NCBI GenBank assembly: GCA_020725545.1
Contig: DYEV01000008.1
Location: 1-64,000, forward strand
Direction of reading: 5' to 3'
DNA length: 64,000 nucleotides
Source of the DNA: Desulfobacca sp.
GTDB taxonomy: Bacteria > Desulfobacterota > Desulfobaccia > Desulfobaccales > Desulfobaccaceae
In this document: positions 1 through 8,738 of the stretch, one piece after another
How the letters are laid out: each line of letters begins with the position of its first letter
How positions within the stretch are numbered: position 1 is the stretch's first letter
Notes under the pieces: generated by a model
Told to the model about the DNA's origin: nothing
The model's input: the letters and a program-made list of their open reading frames with translations, nothing else
Databases searched by the model: none
Translations under genes and position numbers: made by a program

Positions 1-347
1 ACCGAGAAAGACATAAAATGGTTGTTATGAGATAGCAAATGAAGACCTAGTTCCTTTGTGATTGAAAATTTGATCCGAAATTAAAGGCAAATTGAAAATC
101 CCCTTTATGCAACGGTCTCAATATAAATGCCCCCTCACTGGGCTTGCCGGGGCGTCATTCTGCCATTCCGGGGAAGCGCGGCGACCGAAGGATCCCAGAT
201 CCTTCCGCACCCGCCGGACAAGACAGATCTTCAGTAAAAATAATTACTGATAAATTATTTATAAATTGATATACAACTATGATATAACAAGAAATAAATA
301 AAAAAGAATAAGTTGGTTGCTATGTTAGCCTAACAAGGGGTGACCCC
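1..347. other. AT-rich upstream region without a gene
   Basis: No convincing reading frame is seen. Around 150-215 is a stretch resembling the GTCATTC...GAAGGATC...GATCCTTC type of dispersed repeat seen better at 1926-2050. From 230 to 320 the DNA is strongly AT-rich and probably carries the promoter of the lipoprotein gene that starts at 348. TTATAA and TATAAC boxes 18 bases apart are one weak candidate. Confidence 0.4.
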
Positions 348-1256
348 ATGACACATCCCCACCGTCCCTTGGCCGGTTTTTTGTTAGGTGTTGTCTGTCT
401 CGGTTGCCTTGCCGGTTGTCTCTTATACATTCCGCAACGGTATCGCCAGGCGGCACTCGCAGGCGAGAAGATCCACACTGAGAGGTTGAGGATGCTGGTG
501 CCCGGCGAGACCACCAAGGCTGAATTCATCGACAAAGTCGGGCAACCTTACCTGGATCTGGATGATTTCGGGGTCATGGTCTATTACTGGAAGATGCTCA
601 GCGGCTCTTTAGTTTCCATCATTGGCGGTGGTTACCAGGCGTGTGGTGCCGTAATGGAACATTCGGAAACCAACCTCTTGCTGCTCGCCTATGATGCCGA
701 CGGCATCATCACCAAGCATGAAATCGTTCGTCCGCAGTTGGTGGCAACGGTCAACGAATCGGCTATCACCTGGGTCGGTCAGGGTGATAGGCTGACGACA
801 TTTACACCCCTGACGCCACCTCCCGGCCAAGCGGTGGTCAATATCTACAAACTTAGAGATGTGCTTGCAGATTCTCCGGGTCAGCCCAGCAAGGGCGCTG
901 TCCGATGGCGACACGTGGGCAAAAGGATGCCTGATGGCGATATTTCAGGCATCTTCCTCAATGGCACCCTTTTTGCCGAACTCGATTTTGGCCAATATGT
1001 GGTCATAACCCTGCCACCGGGACAACACCGCATCGGGGTTGAACCCCAGATCCGAGCCACCAACAGGTATATGGTTTTACAGCGTCAGGCGCCCGAGCCC
1101 GCTTACACCACCACTCTTGCAACTGAGCCAAACCAGGTAGACGTCCTGGAAATATTTTTTCGGGATGTGGGTTTGTGGGGTAAGAGTCCCGGTTTTTTCC
1201 GGCAGACGTTGGAGGAGGCGCAACCCAGACTGGTGCGGTTCAAAAGAGCTCGATAA
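348..1256 (+). CDS. putative lipoprotein with BamE-like and DUF2846-like segments
   Basis: A 302-residue secreted lipoprotein. The N-terminus has a basic start, a hydrophobic stretch and a lipobox LAGC with the modified Cys at residue 24. Residues about 48-75 (VPGETTKAEFIDKVGQP) resemble the SmpA/BamE pattern in which a short helix follows a GxT turn. Residues about 200-240 (NGTLFAELDFGQYVVITLPP) resemble the DUF2846 beta-sandwich found in small lipoproteins. The ATG at 348 is preceded by AAGGGG at 335-340. It stands alone, with the next gene convergent. It may be an envelope protein of unknown role; the family likenesses were judged by eye. Confidence 0.75.
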   Translation: MTHPHRPLAGFLLGVVCLGCLAGCLLYIPQRYRQAALAGEKIHTERLRMLVPGETTKAEFIDKVGQPYLDLDDFGVMVYYWKMLSGSLVSIIGGGYQACGAVMEHSETNLLLLAYDADGIITKHEIVRPQLVATVNESAITWVGQGDRLTTFTPLTPPPGQAVVNIYKLRDVLADSPGQPSKGAVRWRHVGKRMPDGDISGIFLNGTLFAELDFGQYVVITLPPGQHRIGVEPQIRATNRYMVLQRQAPEPAYTTTLATEPNQVDVLEIFFRDVGLWGKSPGFFRQTLEEAQPRLVRFKRAR

Positions 1257-1366
1257 GACCAGAGGGGCTGGGTGGGCGCCCTGCCTCGGCAATATCAGTC
1301 CTGAAGAAAGTTTTTTGCCTGGAAACAGGGGCTAGAAACCAGATTTTCTCAAAACCACGCTAAGTT

Positions 1367-1855
1367 CTAAAACACCCGGGTTCCCTTGCGGGGCTGATCT
1401 TCGGATAGCGCCGGCAGGGTGGAGGGATTAGCGGGGTATCGGCGGCCGCTGAATTTCAGGGCGACTTTTTTGGGCGCAGCACCGCCGCCGCCCACCTGCA
1501 CCACCAAGTCTCGCCAGCCGTTGGTTTTGGTCTCGCTCACCATGATGGGGGGGCGAATCAGAGTAGAACGGGAGACGAATTGGAAGCCTCTTTTGGTATC
1601 TTTGAAAACCAGGAGGGTGCAGCCGCCGGTGCCGCAAAAGTAAGGGTTTTCCAGGAGGACCAGGGCATCTTCCCGGCTATCGCCGTTCAGATCGATCCGG
1701 GCGGTTTGGTGGGGATCGAGATAGGCGGCGTCGCCTTGCTGGGCCAGATAAGCAAGAATCGCCCGGCTTAAGTCTGGCGGCTCAGTTCCCCTGGCCAGGG
1801 ATGACCAAATAGCCATGGTCCAGGCAATGATGAGACAGAAAATCGCCTTTTTCAT
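1367..1855 (-). CDS. secreted hypothetical protein
   Basis: A 162-residue protein with a clear signal peptide (MKK, hydrophobic stretch, likely cleavage near residue 23). The mature part contains the acidic loop DLNGDSREDALVLL (about residues 55-68), a calcium-loop-like motif found in FG-GAP/VCBS repeats. It is followed by FCGTGGC with Cys74 and Cys79, a possible disulfide in the periplasm. A glycine-rich segment VGGGGAAPKKV lies near residue 120. No enzymatic family is recognised. The start is supported by GGAGGAA upstream on the minus strand. Confidence 0.7.
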   Translation of the reverse strand: MKKAIFCLIIAWTMAIWSSLARGTEPPDLSRAILAYLAQQGDAAYLDPHQTARIDLNGDSREDALVLLENPYFCGTGGCTLLVFKDTKRGFQFVSRSTLIRPPIMVSETKTNGWRDLVVQVGGGGAAPKKVALKFSGRRYPANPSTLPALSEDQPRKGTRVF

Positions 1856-1925
1856 AATCTATTCCTCCTGATCCGCCCTTTTCTAGTCAAGGACAGGGCT
1901 CTACGGAAAAAAAACCTGACCACAA

Positions 1926-2050
1926 GTTGTGGCCAAACCTCTTTTCTTGTCATCCGGGACGAAGTGAAGGATCTCTATCTATATGGAAAGACTAGATTCT
2001 TCGCTGCGCTTAGAATGACCTGGAATCCACTTTCAAGGCTTGGCAACAGC
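1926..2050 (+). repeat. MITE-like dispersed repeat, copy 1
   Basis: About 125 bases bounded by imperfect inverted ends (GTTGTGGCCAAACC at the left, GGCTTGGCAACAGC at the right). The interior contains GACGAAGTGAAGGATC and TTCTTCGCTGCGCTTAGAATGACC. The same element lies in the opposite orientation at 11459-11580, where the ends are better preserved as GTTGCAAAACC/GGTTTTGCAAC. No reading frame is inside, so it fits a non-autonomous miniature element. Confidence 0.65.
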
Positions 2051-2082
2051 TTCTGGGCTTGCTGAGCAATTCTTGGCTAAGG

Positions 2083-2120
2083 GAAAAGAAAAAGCACCTT
2101 ACCATTTTTGGTCAGGTGCC
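2083..2120 (-). terminator. intrinsic terminator of tRNA-Ala
   Basis: On the minus strand GCACCT pairs with AGGTGC. An inner ACCA/TGGT extends the stem after one mismatch, and TTTTTCTTTT follows. It lies 18 bases beyond the tRNA 3' end. Confidence 0.85.
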
Positions 2121-2138
2121 TTCCTTGGATGCAGGCTT

Positions 2139-2214
<76 letters not shown>

Positions 2215-2329
2215 ACGCACATTGTCTATTAAAGCTAACAGACCAGAAACGATCTGTCAAGCAGTAGGCGGGGAAATTTTTGTCCTTGGAAACCAGGCCA
2301 CTCCTCTTGACGGCTCCAGGTGTGGTGTC

Positions 2330-4060
2330 TTAGGAGACTTCGATAGCCGGCCCCAGGTCCAGGAGGTGCAGTTCCGGCTGCGGTCTCCCCTGGTAGAAGC
2401 TGATTCTGGGACTGAGGGCCAGATCGAAGTGGCCCCGCAAGGGGTGGAGGCCGGCCTGGTCAAAGGCGATGGCCGTCATGATCTTGCCGTTTTGGCTCAG
2501 TTTCAGTTTGAGGTGCTCCTGGCCGACGATCCAGGAATCCAGGACCTGGGTCTGGAGACTGGCCAACACCGGCAGGGGGTTGCCCGGGCCGAAAGGGCGC
2601 AGCCGGTTGAGGTGAAAAAAGAATTCCTCGTCCAGTTGGGGCAGGGTCACTTCGGCGTCCAGGGTCAGATCGGGAAGGCCCACGTCCTGGCCCAGGGTGA
2701 TTTGGACCACTTCTGCAAAGGCCTCCCGGAAGGTCTCCACCTGGGGCTCGGCAATGGTAAAGCCGGCTGCGGCCGGGTGGCCGCCGAATTGCAGCAGGTG
2801 CGCTTGACAGGCGCAGAGACCGGCATAGAGGTCAAAGGCCGCCACTGACCGGGCCGAACCGCGGCCCAGGCCGTCGGCCAGGGAGATGAGGGCCACGGGC
2901 CGGTGGTAGCGCTCCGTGAGTTTGGCCGCAACGATGCCGATGATGCCGGGGTGCCAGCCGGGTGCGGCCAAGACCAGGGCCGGGTGGTTCTGGAAACCCC
3001 GTTGGCGGATCTGGTCTTCGGCCGCAGCCAAGATGGCCGCCTGCTCGGCCTGGCGGTCGCGATTGAGGCGATCCAGGATCTGGGCTAGTTGGCGGGCCTG
3101 CTGCCAGTCGTCGGTGAGGAGCAGCTCCAGGGCAGCGCGGGTCTGGCCCAGGCGGCCGGCGGCGTTCAGGCGGGGAGCCAGCCGGAAGACCACGTCGCGC
3201 AAGGAAATGGGGCCGTTGGGCAGTCCGGCTACCTCCTTCAGGGCCTGCAGACCGGGACGCTGGCTCTCGGCCAGGATTCGCAGCCCCTGACTCACCAGGA
3301 TGCGGTTGACGCCGGTGAGGGGGGAGACATCAGCGGCAGTGCCCAGAGCCACCAGATCCAGATAATCTTTGATATTGGGTTCGGGCCGCCGGCGAAACCA
3401 GCCTGCCTCCCGGAGGCAGGCCCGCAGTCCCAGTATCAGGTTAAGGGCCACCCCCACTCCGGCCAGGTCTTTATAGGCATAGCCGCAGTCGGCGCGTTTG
3501 GGGTTGAGGACGGCCAGGGCCGGGGGCAGGGTCGGCGGAGGTTCGTGGTGGTCAGTGACGATGATCTCCAGCCCCCACTCCCGGGCTTGGGCCACCTCGG
3601 CGGCATTGCTGATGCCACAGTCAACGGTCACCAGGAGGCGGCCTTTGGCAGCCAGCTCAGCCAAGGCTGGCCCATGCAGACCATAGCCCTGGGTCAGACG
3701 GTTGGGGATATAGCTCATGACCTGGCCCCCCAACCCTGTGAGAAAATGTCGCAACAACGCCGTGGCGGTGAGGCCGTCCACGTCATAGTCGCCGTAGATG
3801 ATAATGGGCTCCTGGGCCTGCACGGCTTGGGTCAGGCGGGCCGCGGCCACAGGCAGGTCCCGCATGCCGGCGGGCGGTTGCAGATGGTGGAGGGTCGGCT
3901 CCAAGAAGGCCTCAATGGCCTCAGCCTCCACCAGACCCCGATTCAAAAGAATCCGGGCTACCAGTTCCGGCACCTGATGCCGGCGACTCAGCTGCTGAAT
4001 GAGGTCCGCTGGGGCCGGCTGCAACCGCCAGCGTTGGCGACGTCTCTTGACCATGGTCAT
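2330..4060 (-). CDS. recJ: single-stranded-DNA-specific exonuclease RecJ
   Basis: A 576-residue 5'-3' single-strand DNA exonuclease for recombination and repair. The DHH phosphoesterase motifs are visible: DYDVDGLTA at residues 91-99, VTVDCG at about 145-150 and DHH at 170-172. The DHHA1 glycine motif FGGHPAAAGF lies near residue 425, followed by the C-terminal OB domain. The length matches the family (about 560-580). It is third in a same-strand run after the K+ channel and the UPF0173 hydrolase, with a 13-base gap. An alternative start is the Met two codons downstream. Confidence 0.95.
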   Translation of the reverse strand: MTMVKRRRQRWRLQPAPADLIQQLSRRHQVPELVARILLNRGLVEAEAIEAFLEPTLHHLQPPAGMRDLPVAAARLTQAVQAQEPIIIYGDYDVDGLTATALLRHFLTGLGGQVMSYIPNRLTQGYGLHGPALAELAAKGRLLVTVDCGISNAAEVAQAREWGLEIIVTDHHEPPPTLPPALAVLNPKRADCGYAYKDLAGVGVALNLILGLRACLREAGWFRRRPEPNIKDYLDLVALGTAADVSPLTGVNRILVSQGLRILAESQRPGLQALKEVAGLPNGPISLRDVVFRLAPRLNAAGRLGQTRAALELLLTDDWQQARQLAQILDRLNRDRQAEQAAILAAAEDQIRQRGFQNHPALVLAAPGWHPGIIGIVAAKLTERYHRPVALISLADGLGRGSARSVAAFDLYAGLCACQAHLLQFGGHPAAAGFTIAEPQVETFREAFAEVVQITLGQDVGLPDLTLDAEVTLPQLDEEFFFHLNRLRPFGPGNPLPVLASLQTQVLDSWIVGQEHLKLKLSQNGKIMTAIAFDQAGLHPLRGHFDLALSPRISFYQGRPQPELHLLDLGPAIEVS

Positions 4061-4073
4061 GTGGTAGCGGCCC

Positions 4074-4790
4074 TTAGGCCACCGACTCCCCGGGTTTCAA
4101 GGGTATGACCTTGATCTGGGGCTGGTCTTTGAGGTTCTCCTGGAACTCCTGGGGCGTACCCGTCAGGACCGGGAATGTGCCATAGTGGATGGGGATGACA
4201 AACTGCGGCTGCAGGAGTCGACAGGCCAGAGCGGCTTCAGCCGGATTCATGACGTAATGGCTGCCGATGGGCAGGATGGCCAACTGGGGGTGATAGAGCT
4301 CGCGGATCAGCTCCATATCTTTAAAGACCGCAGTGTCGCCAGCATGGTAGGCCACGAAGCCGTTGGGGAAGGCCACCACAAAGCCGGCCGGATCACCGGT
4401 GGGGATGAGCTGACCCCCTTCTTCGGCAGTGGAGGAGTGCACGGCCTGGGTCATGGTGACCCGGACGCCGCCGGCTGTCATGCTGCCGCCTTTGTTCATG
4501 CCGATGACCGAGGGGACGCCTTTGGCCGCCAGATACTGGGCCAGTTCGTGGATGGCCGCCACCGGCGCGGCGGTGGCCTGGGCAATGGCCACGGTTTCGC
4601 CCACATGATCACCATGGCCGTGGGTGACTAAGATCAGGGTGATGTCCCCCAGGGCTGAGATGGGGGTCTGCAAGAGGGGATTACTGAGCCACGGGTCGAT
4701 GAGGACGCTGGCACCGGCCCCCGCCAATTTAATGGCCGCATGGCCGTAATAGGTAATGGTCACGCCTTTGCCGATGGTCGTAGTGCTCAT
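4074..4790 (-). CDS. UPF0173 metallo-beta-lactamase-fold hydrolase
   Basis: A 238-residue metal-dependent hydrolase. The zinc-binding signature HGHGDH is at residues 57-62 (His57, His59, Asp61, His62), with further ligands in YHAGDTAVF and the C-terminal IPIHYGTF. Length and motifs fit the UPF0173 family, whose substrate is not established. It sits 15 bases after the K+ channel gene and 13 bases before recJ, so the three are probably cotranscribed. Confidence 0.92.
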   Translation of the reverse strand: MSTTTIGKGVTITYYGHAAIKLAGAGASVLIDPWLSNPLLQTPISALGDITLILVTHGHGDHVGETVAIAQATAAPVAAIHELAQYLAAKGVPSVIGMNKGGSMTAGGVRVTMTQAVHSSTAEEGGQLIPTGDPAGFVVAFPNGFVAYHAGDTAVFKDMELIRELYHPQLAILPIGSHYVMNPAEAALACRLLQPQFVIPIHYGTFPVLTGTPQEFQENLKDQPQIKVIPLKPGESVA

Positions 4791-4805
4791 GTTCTTCTCC
4801 TTCTC

Positions 4806-5807
4806 TCAAGCTTCCACCATGTGCATCAGTTTATCCAGATTGGCTTTGGAACCCAGGGCAATCAAGGTGTCGCCCGGGAGGATGACGGTATCCGGCTGGG
4901 GGTTGAACAACATGGTACCATCCAACCGTTTGATGGCGACGATGATGAGATCCAGTCGCTGGCGGATGCCCGAGTCTTTGAGGGGCAGGCCGATGATTTC
5001 GGCACCGCCGCCCACGGGGATCTCCTCGAGGCTCAGGTCGATACCTTCACCCATGGCCATGTCCATAAAGTCCACCACCGTGGGTCGCAAAATAGTTTGG
5101 GCCATGCGGTGGCCCCCCAATTCATAGGGAGAGATGACTTCATTGGCCCCGGCCCGGAGCAGCTTCTGTTCGGAACCCGTTTCCCCAGCCCGGGCAACGA
5201 TATTTAAATTGGGATTGAGGCTTCTGGCCGTCAGGACGATATAGACATTATCGGCATCCGAAGAACATACTGAGACGAGGCCCTTAGCCCGTTCAATGCC
5301 GGCGGCGATTAACAGTTCTTCCTGGGTGGCGTTACCGAACAAGTGGAGGTAGCCAGAGCGCTCCAACACCGGCAAACGCTCGGGGTCGTTGTCCACCACG
5401 ACGATGGGGATGCCGTTGTTGTGCAATTCCCGGGCGATGACCTCGCCAATGCGGCCGAAGCCGCAGATAATATAATGGTCTTTAATAGTGCGAATAGCCC
5501 GTTCCAAACGCCGCTTGCCCACCACGTCTTTAAGTTGCCCTTCCACCACTATCTGGGTGATGGTCGAAACCACATAAAACATAAGGCCGATACCGGAAAA
5601 GATCAACAGAATTGTGAAGACCCGACCGCTGTAGCCCAGCGGCCGCACCTCCCCAAAGCCCACCGTGGTCAGGGAAATGACCGTCATATAGAGACCTTCA
5701 AAAAAACTCCAGCCCTCCAGGATTACATAACCCACACTGCCAATGACGAGGATGGCCAAGAGAGCGAAGATGACCACGATGATGCGGTTGAAAGATTCCA
5801 TTGGCAC
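4806..5807 (-). CDS. two-TM potassium channel with RCK (TrkA-N/TrkA-C) domain
   Basis: A 333-residue inner-membrane channel. TM1 is at about residues 10-30, followed by a pore with selectivity filter TTVGFGE and TM2 at about 60-85. A cytoplasmic Rossmann RCK domain begins with IICGFGRIGEVIARELHNNG, and a TrkA-C domain lies after residue 240. This is the prokaryotic single-pore K+ channel layout (Kch/MthK-like), gated by ligand binding to the RCK domain. It is the first gene of the channel/hydrolase/recJ run. The upstream region 5808-6056 is shared with a divergent lipoprotein gene. Confidence 0.93.
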   Translation of the reverse strand: MPMESFNRIIVVIFALLAILVIGSVGYVILEGWSFFEGLYMTVISLTTVGFGEVRPLGYSGRVFTILLIFSGIGLMFYVVSTITQIVVEGQLKDVVGKRRLERAIRTIKDHYIICGFGRIGEVIARELHNNGIPIVVVDNDPERLPVLERSGYLHLFGNATQEELLIAAGIERAKGLVSVCSSDADNVYIVLTARSLNPNLNIVARAGETGSEQKLLRAGANEVISPYELGGHRMAQTILRPTVVDFMDMAMGEGIDLSLEEIPVGGGAEIIGLPLKDSGIRQRLDLIIVAIKRLDGTMLFNPQPDTVILPGDTLIALGSKANLDKLMHMVEA

Positions 5808-6056
5808 CGTATCCTGGACGGCCGAGGGGTTCGAGAGGGCTGCGACCGCCCCTGCGTCGACTTGCTGACCGGTCCGACGTCAGCTATTGTAATCCAGACC
5901 TCCGGCCCGAGGCAACTAATATAGTGGCGATCTGCCGGTCCGGTGGCGCCGAGATTGAGCCTCTAACTTTTCTGACACCTGACAATTTTTCCACCTCGTC
6001 TCTTGGCCGACAATAATAAAGTTGTTTCCCGGCCGGGACCTGTGGTATGAAAAACT

Positions 6057-6683
6057 ATGGCAAGTATTCGGGTATTGCGTTTTTTCCTCCTCGGTTGGGG
6101 GCTGGCGGCGCTCTGCGCCTGTACTGCGGCCCGGCCGGTGAGGAGCGAGGGTGAGTGGCTCGAGCCGGGGCGCTATGTCCAGCAGGTCTATCGGAGTCCG
6201 GACTTGCCGGCCGCAACCATGGGGTACACGGTGGAACCCCTGCCAGTGGCCTTCGCCCAAGGGCTCAGTACCCAAGAGGCTGCCACCATATTTCAGGAGG
6301 AATTGGTCCGGGCCCTGCAGGCCAACGGCCTGCGAGTCAATCGGGGCAGTCCGGATGCCGTCCTGAGCGGTCAGGTGGAGCGATTCACGGTGGCCTCACC
6401 GGTGTGGCGTTTTCTCTCGGGCCGCGGGCAGGCCCAGGTGCAGGTGCGCGGCGAAATCCGTCGGGGGCAAGAGGTCCTGTTTGCCTTCCAGGATCACGTG
6501 ACCGTCAATCCCGCGGTGAACCCCCGGCACCAGCCGCCCTTGGAGCCGAACCTGCTGGCCCGACAGGCAGCCCGCCGTCTGGCGATGCATGTGGTCAACG
6601 AACTGCTGCTGCCGCCCCGGCAGGAGGAAGGCAAGGTCGCCCTGCCCGAAAGCCAACCAGCGGCGGGCCGGTCAAAAGAATAA
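6057..6683 (+). CDS. putative outer-membrane lipoprotein
   Basis: A 208-residue lipoprotein. The signal peptide ends in the lipobox LCAC with Cys22. The mature region (YTVEPLPVAFAQGLSTQEAATIFQ... and QVERFTVASPVWRFLSGRGQAQVQVRGEI, in parts) has the alternating pattern of the YajG/DUF4410 group of small envelope lipoproteins. No enzymatic motif is present. It lies 86 bases upstream of hisB on the same strand, but no functional link is evident. Confidence 0.75.
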   Translation: MASIRVLRFFLLGWGLAALCACTAARPVRSEGEWLEPGRYVQQVYRSPDLPAATMGYTVEPLPVAFAQGLSTQEAATIFQEELVRALQANGLRVNRGSPDAVLSGQVERFTVASPVWRFLSGRGQAQVQVRGEIRRGQEVLFAFQDHVTVNPAVNPRHQPPLEPNLLARQAARRLAMHVVNELLLPPRQEEGKVALPESQPAAGRSKE

Positions 6684-6769
6684 GCAGACCAGCCGCCGGC
6701 ACTGATGAGCCGTGACCGAGGCGCTGGTTCCCCAGGCCGAGACCACAGGAGTAAAAGGAGAATAGGTCC

Positions 6770-7354
6770 ATGTCCCCCCCTAGTCGCATTGCCCGCACCA
6801 CCCGGGAAACCGATATCGTCCTCGAGCTGGCATTGGACGGCAGCGGCAGGGCAGAGATCGATTCCGGCATCCCCTTCCTGGACCACATGCTTACCCTCTT
6901 TGCGGCCCATGGTTTTTTTGACCTAAAGTTGCAAGCGACCGGCGATCTGGAGATTGACGATCACCATACGGTGGAGGACATCGGCATCTGTCTGGGGCAG
7001 GCTCTGCGTCAGGCCTTGCAGGAGCGGATGGGCTTCCGGCGCTATGGCTTTGCCCGGGTGCCCATGGATGAAGCTGTGGCCCAAGTGACCCTTGATCTCA
7101 GCAACCGCCCGTATCTGGTCTTTAACGCAGCCTTGGCGCCTGGCGGCGGCCGCTTTGACCCCCAATTGGTGAAAGAGTTCTGGCGGGCCGTGGCCAATCA
7201 CGGCGGTATCACCCTGCACATCGACGTTCCCTACGGGGAGAATACCCACCACATCATTGAAGCCATCTTCAAGGCCGCGGGCCGGGCCCTGGATGAGGCC
7301 ACGGCAGTGGACCCCCGTCGCCAGGGAGTGCCCTCCACCAAAGGCTTGCTATAA
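6770..7354 (+). CDS. hisB: imidazoleglycerol-phosphate dehydratase
   Basis: A 194-residue monofunctional IGPD that dehydrates imidazole glycerol phosphate in histidine synthesis. The metal-binding motifs are clear: FLDHM near residue 42, DDHHTVED near 64, and GENTHHIIEA near 159. The length is that of the single-domain enzyme; no phosphatase domain is fused. The start follows AAAGGAG. The pathway is dispersed here: hisI and hisG lie 21 kb away. Confidence 0.96.
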   Translation: MSPPSRIARTTRETDIVLELALDGSGRAEIDSGIPFLDHMLTLFAAHGFFDLKLQATGDLEIDDHHTVEDIGICLGQALRQALQERMGFRRYGFARVPMDEAVAQVTLDLSNRPYLVFNAALAPGGGRFDPQLVKEFWRAVANHGGITLHIDVPYGENTHHIIEAIFKAAGRALDEATAVDPRRQGVPSTKGLL

Positions 7355-7814
7355 ATCCCCCTCCGCTGGAGCGTTAGCGCTCGTCAAAATTATGACGGCA
7401 GGGGTTTTGGGGCCGGGCCTGAAGTTGAGGTGCGGCAACTGCGGACTTTCTTTGTCTGAGCATACCTTGCTTGGCCGCAACCGGTAAGCCACCGTGCTGC
7501 GGTCGTTTCTTGCAGGAAAAGCCTCCCCACCGTCGCCTCCATACCCCCGTCAGCCTCAGTCAGCCACGGCCTCCGAGTGGTGGACGTGCTTTTCCGGGCT
7601 CTCCTGCTCCAAAGTTGCGGGGCCTTCTATGTCAACTTATTGACGCGACAAGGGTTGTTCTTGACGATTTTGCCTTCCCCCAGACTTACCTCAATCTCTT
7701 CCCAACTCTTTTTGTCGGCTTTTCAAAGGGATAAAAAAGGGGACATTTGGTATGCATATTGCATAAGAAAAAAGTGCCTCATCATCTCGGAAAAGCTTCG
7801 GTCAGGGAGGACCT
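7355..7814. other. intergenic region upstream of flhG
   Basis: 460 bases between hisB and flhG. I see no gene or known riboswitch. Near the 3' end is the candidate sigma-54 promoter (7747-7763), listed separately. The rest is unremarkable. Confidence 0.5.
7747..7763 (+). promoter_or_regulatory. candidate sigma-54 promoter of flhG-fliA
   Basis: TTGGTATGCATATTGCA has GG at 7749-7750 and GC at 7761-7762, exactly ten bases apart, with a perfect TTGCA -12 box. A transcript would start near 7774, 41 bases ahead of flhG. Sigma-54 control of flagellar regulators is common in this phylum, and an NtrC-family activator is encoded at 17705. Confidence 0.55.
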
Positions 7815-8738
7815 ATGAAGCCAGCCAAAGTTATCTCGCCAGTCGCCGCAACCGCTGCCGGCTGTGTTAACAGTCAGCACCAGAGAACTCCCCGGGTCAT
7901 TGCTGTTACCAGTGGTCGCCGGGGTGTCGGCCAATCCGTGGTCGTGGTGCTCCTGGGTTTGGCTTTAAGCCGGTTGGGCAAGAAGGTTTTACTCGTGGAT
8001 GCGGCCTTGGGTCAGGCCTCGCTCCATACATTCTTAGGGGTTAGTCCAAGGCTGGGTATTGGGGATGTGTTGGCCGGGCGGCGGGCTTTGGCCGAGGTGA
8101 TTATCAAGGGGCCCGATGGGCTGGAAATTTTGCCGGCTGCTGCGGGCGGGACGGCGGCCGCGGCTTTTCGTCAAGAAGCTAAGTTGCTCTTATTGCAGGA
8201 ACTAGAAGATTGTGCCGCCAGTTTTGATTTTCTGTTGGTGGATACCGGAGCCGGCCTGGCGAGTCATGTGTTGTATTTCAATATGGGGGCTCAGGAACGC
8301 ATTGTGGTGGCCGATGAGGAGCCGGCCTCGATCATCGATGCCTATACTTTAATCAAAGTATTGGCCACGAAGTATGCGGAAAGGCGTTTTCAGGTGCTTT
8401 TTACCAGGATAGCGCAGCCGGAAGTGGCCCAGCGTGCTTTTGCCCAACTGGTCAAGGTTGCCGATCGGTTTTTGCATGGCACGGTGTCGTTGGGCTATTT
8501 GGGAATCATCCCCTTTGATGCTGCCATTGTGGAGGCGGCTTTGCGGCAGCAACCGGTGGTTGAGGTGGCGGCCCTGTCGCCAGCCGGTTGTGCCAGTGCC
8601 CACCTTGCTCAGGCCTTGCTGGTCCAGGAAGCGTATCCTTCCATGGATGGAAGTATAAAATTTTTCTGGCAGGACTTACATAAGAAGGCTGCCAGTGCTT
8701 TTTGTCAAGGAGCTTCCCATGAAGGCCGACTTCGCTGA
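7815..8738 (+). CDS. flhG: FlhG/MinD-family ATPase homologue with degenerate Walker A
   Basis: A 307-residue ParA/MinD-superfamily protein of the FlhG (flagellar number regulator) type, placed by sequence and by its overlap with fliA. The start follows GGGAGGACCT. The deviant Walker A, normally KGGVGK(S/T), reads RRGVGQS at residues 35-41. Both the signature Lys and the P-loop Lys are replaced (Arg35, Gln40), and the usual DADLG reads DAALG near residue 63. The later DTGAGL motif is kept. ATP hydrolysis is therefore doubtful. The C-terminus (LGIIPFDAAIVEAALRQQPV) is typical of FlhG. The gene overlaps fliA by 20 bases. A candidate sigma-54 promoter lies upstream. Confidence 0.82.
   Translation: MKPAKVISPVAATAAGCVNSQHQRTPRVIAVTSGRRGVGQSVVVVLLGLALSRLGKKVLLVDAALGQASLHTFLGVSPRLGIGDVLAGRRALAEVIIKGPDGLEILPAAAGGTAAAAFRQEAKLLLLQELEDCAASFDFLLVDTGAGLASHVLYFNMGAQERIVVADEEPASIIDAYTLIKVLATKYAERRFQVLFTRIAQPEVAQRAFAQLVKVADRFLHGTVSLGYLGIIPFDAAIVEAALRQQPVVEVAALSPAGCASAHLAQALLVQEAYPSMDGSIKFFWQDLHKKAASAFCQGASHEGRLR

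Noticed and set aside
3089-4108. Long open frame on the plus strand opposite recJ
   Set aside because: It is antisense to a clear recJ and its protein sequence is low-complexity Gly/Gln-rich, typical of a shadow frame in G+C-rich DNA.
7355-7746. Riboswitch or small RNA upstream of flhG
   Set aside because: No conserved core of a known riboswitch class and no terminator was found.
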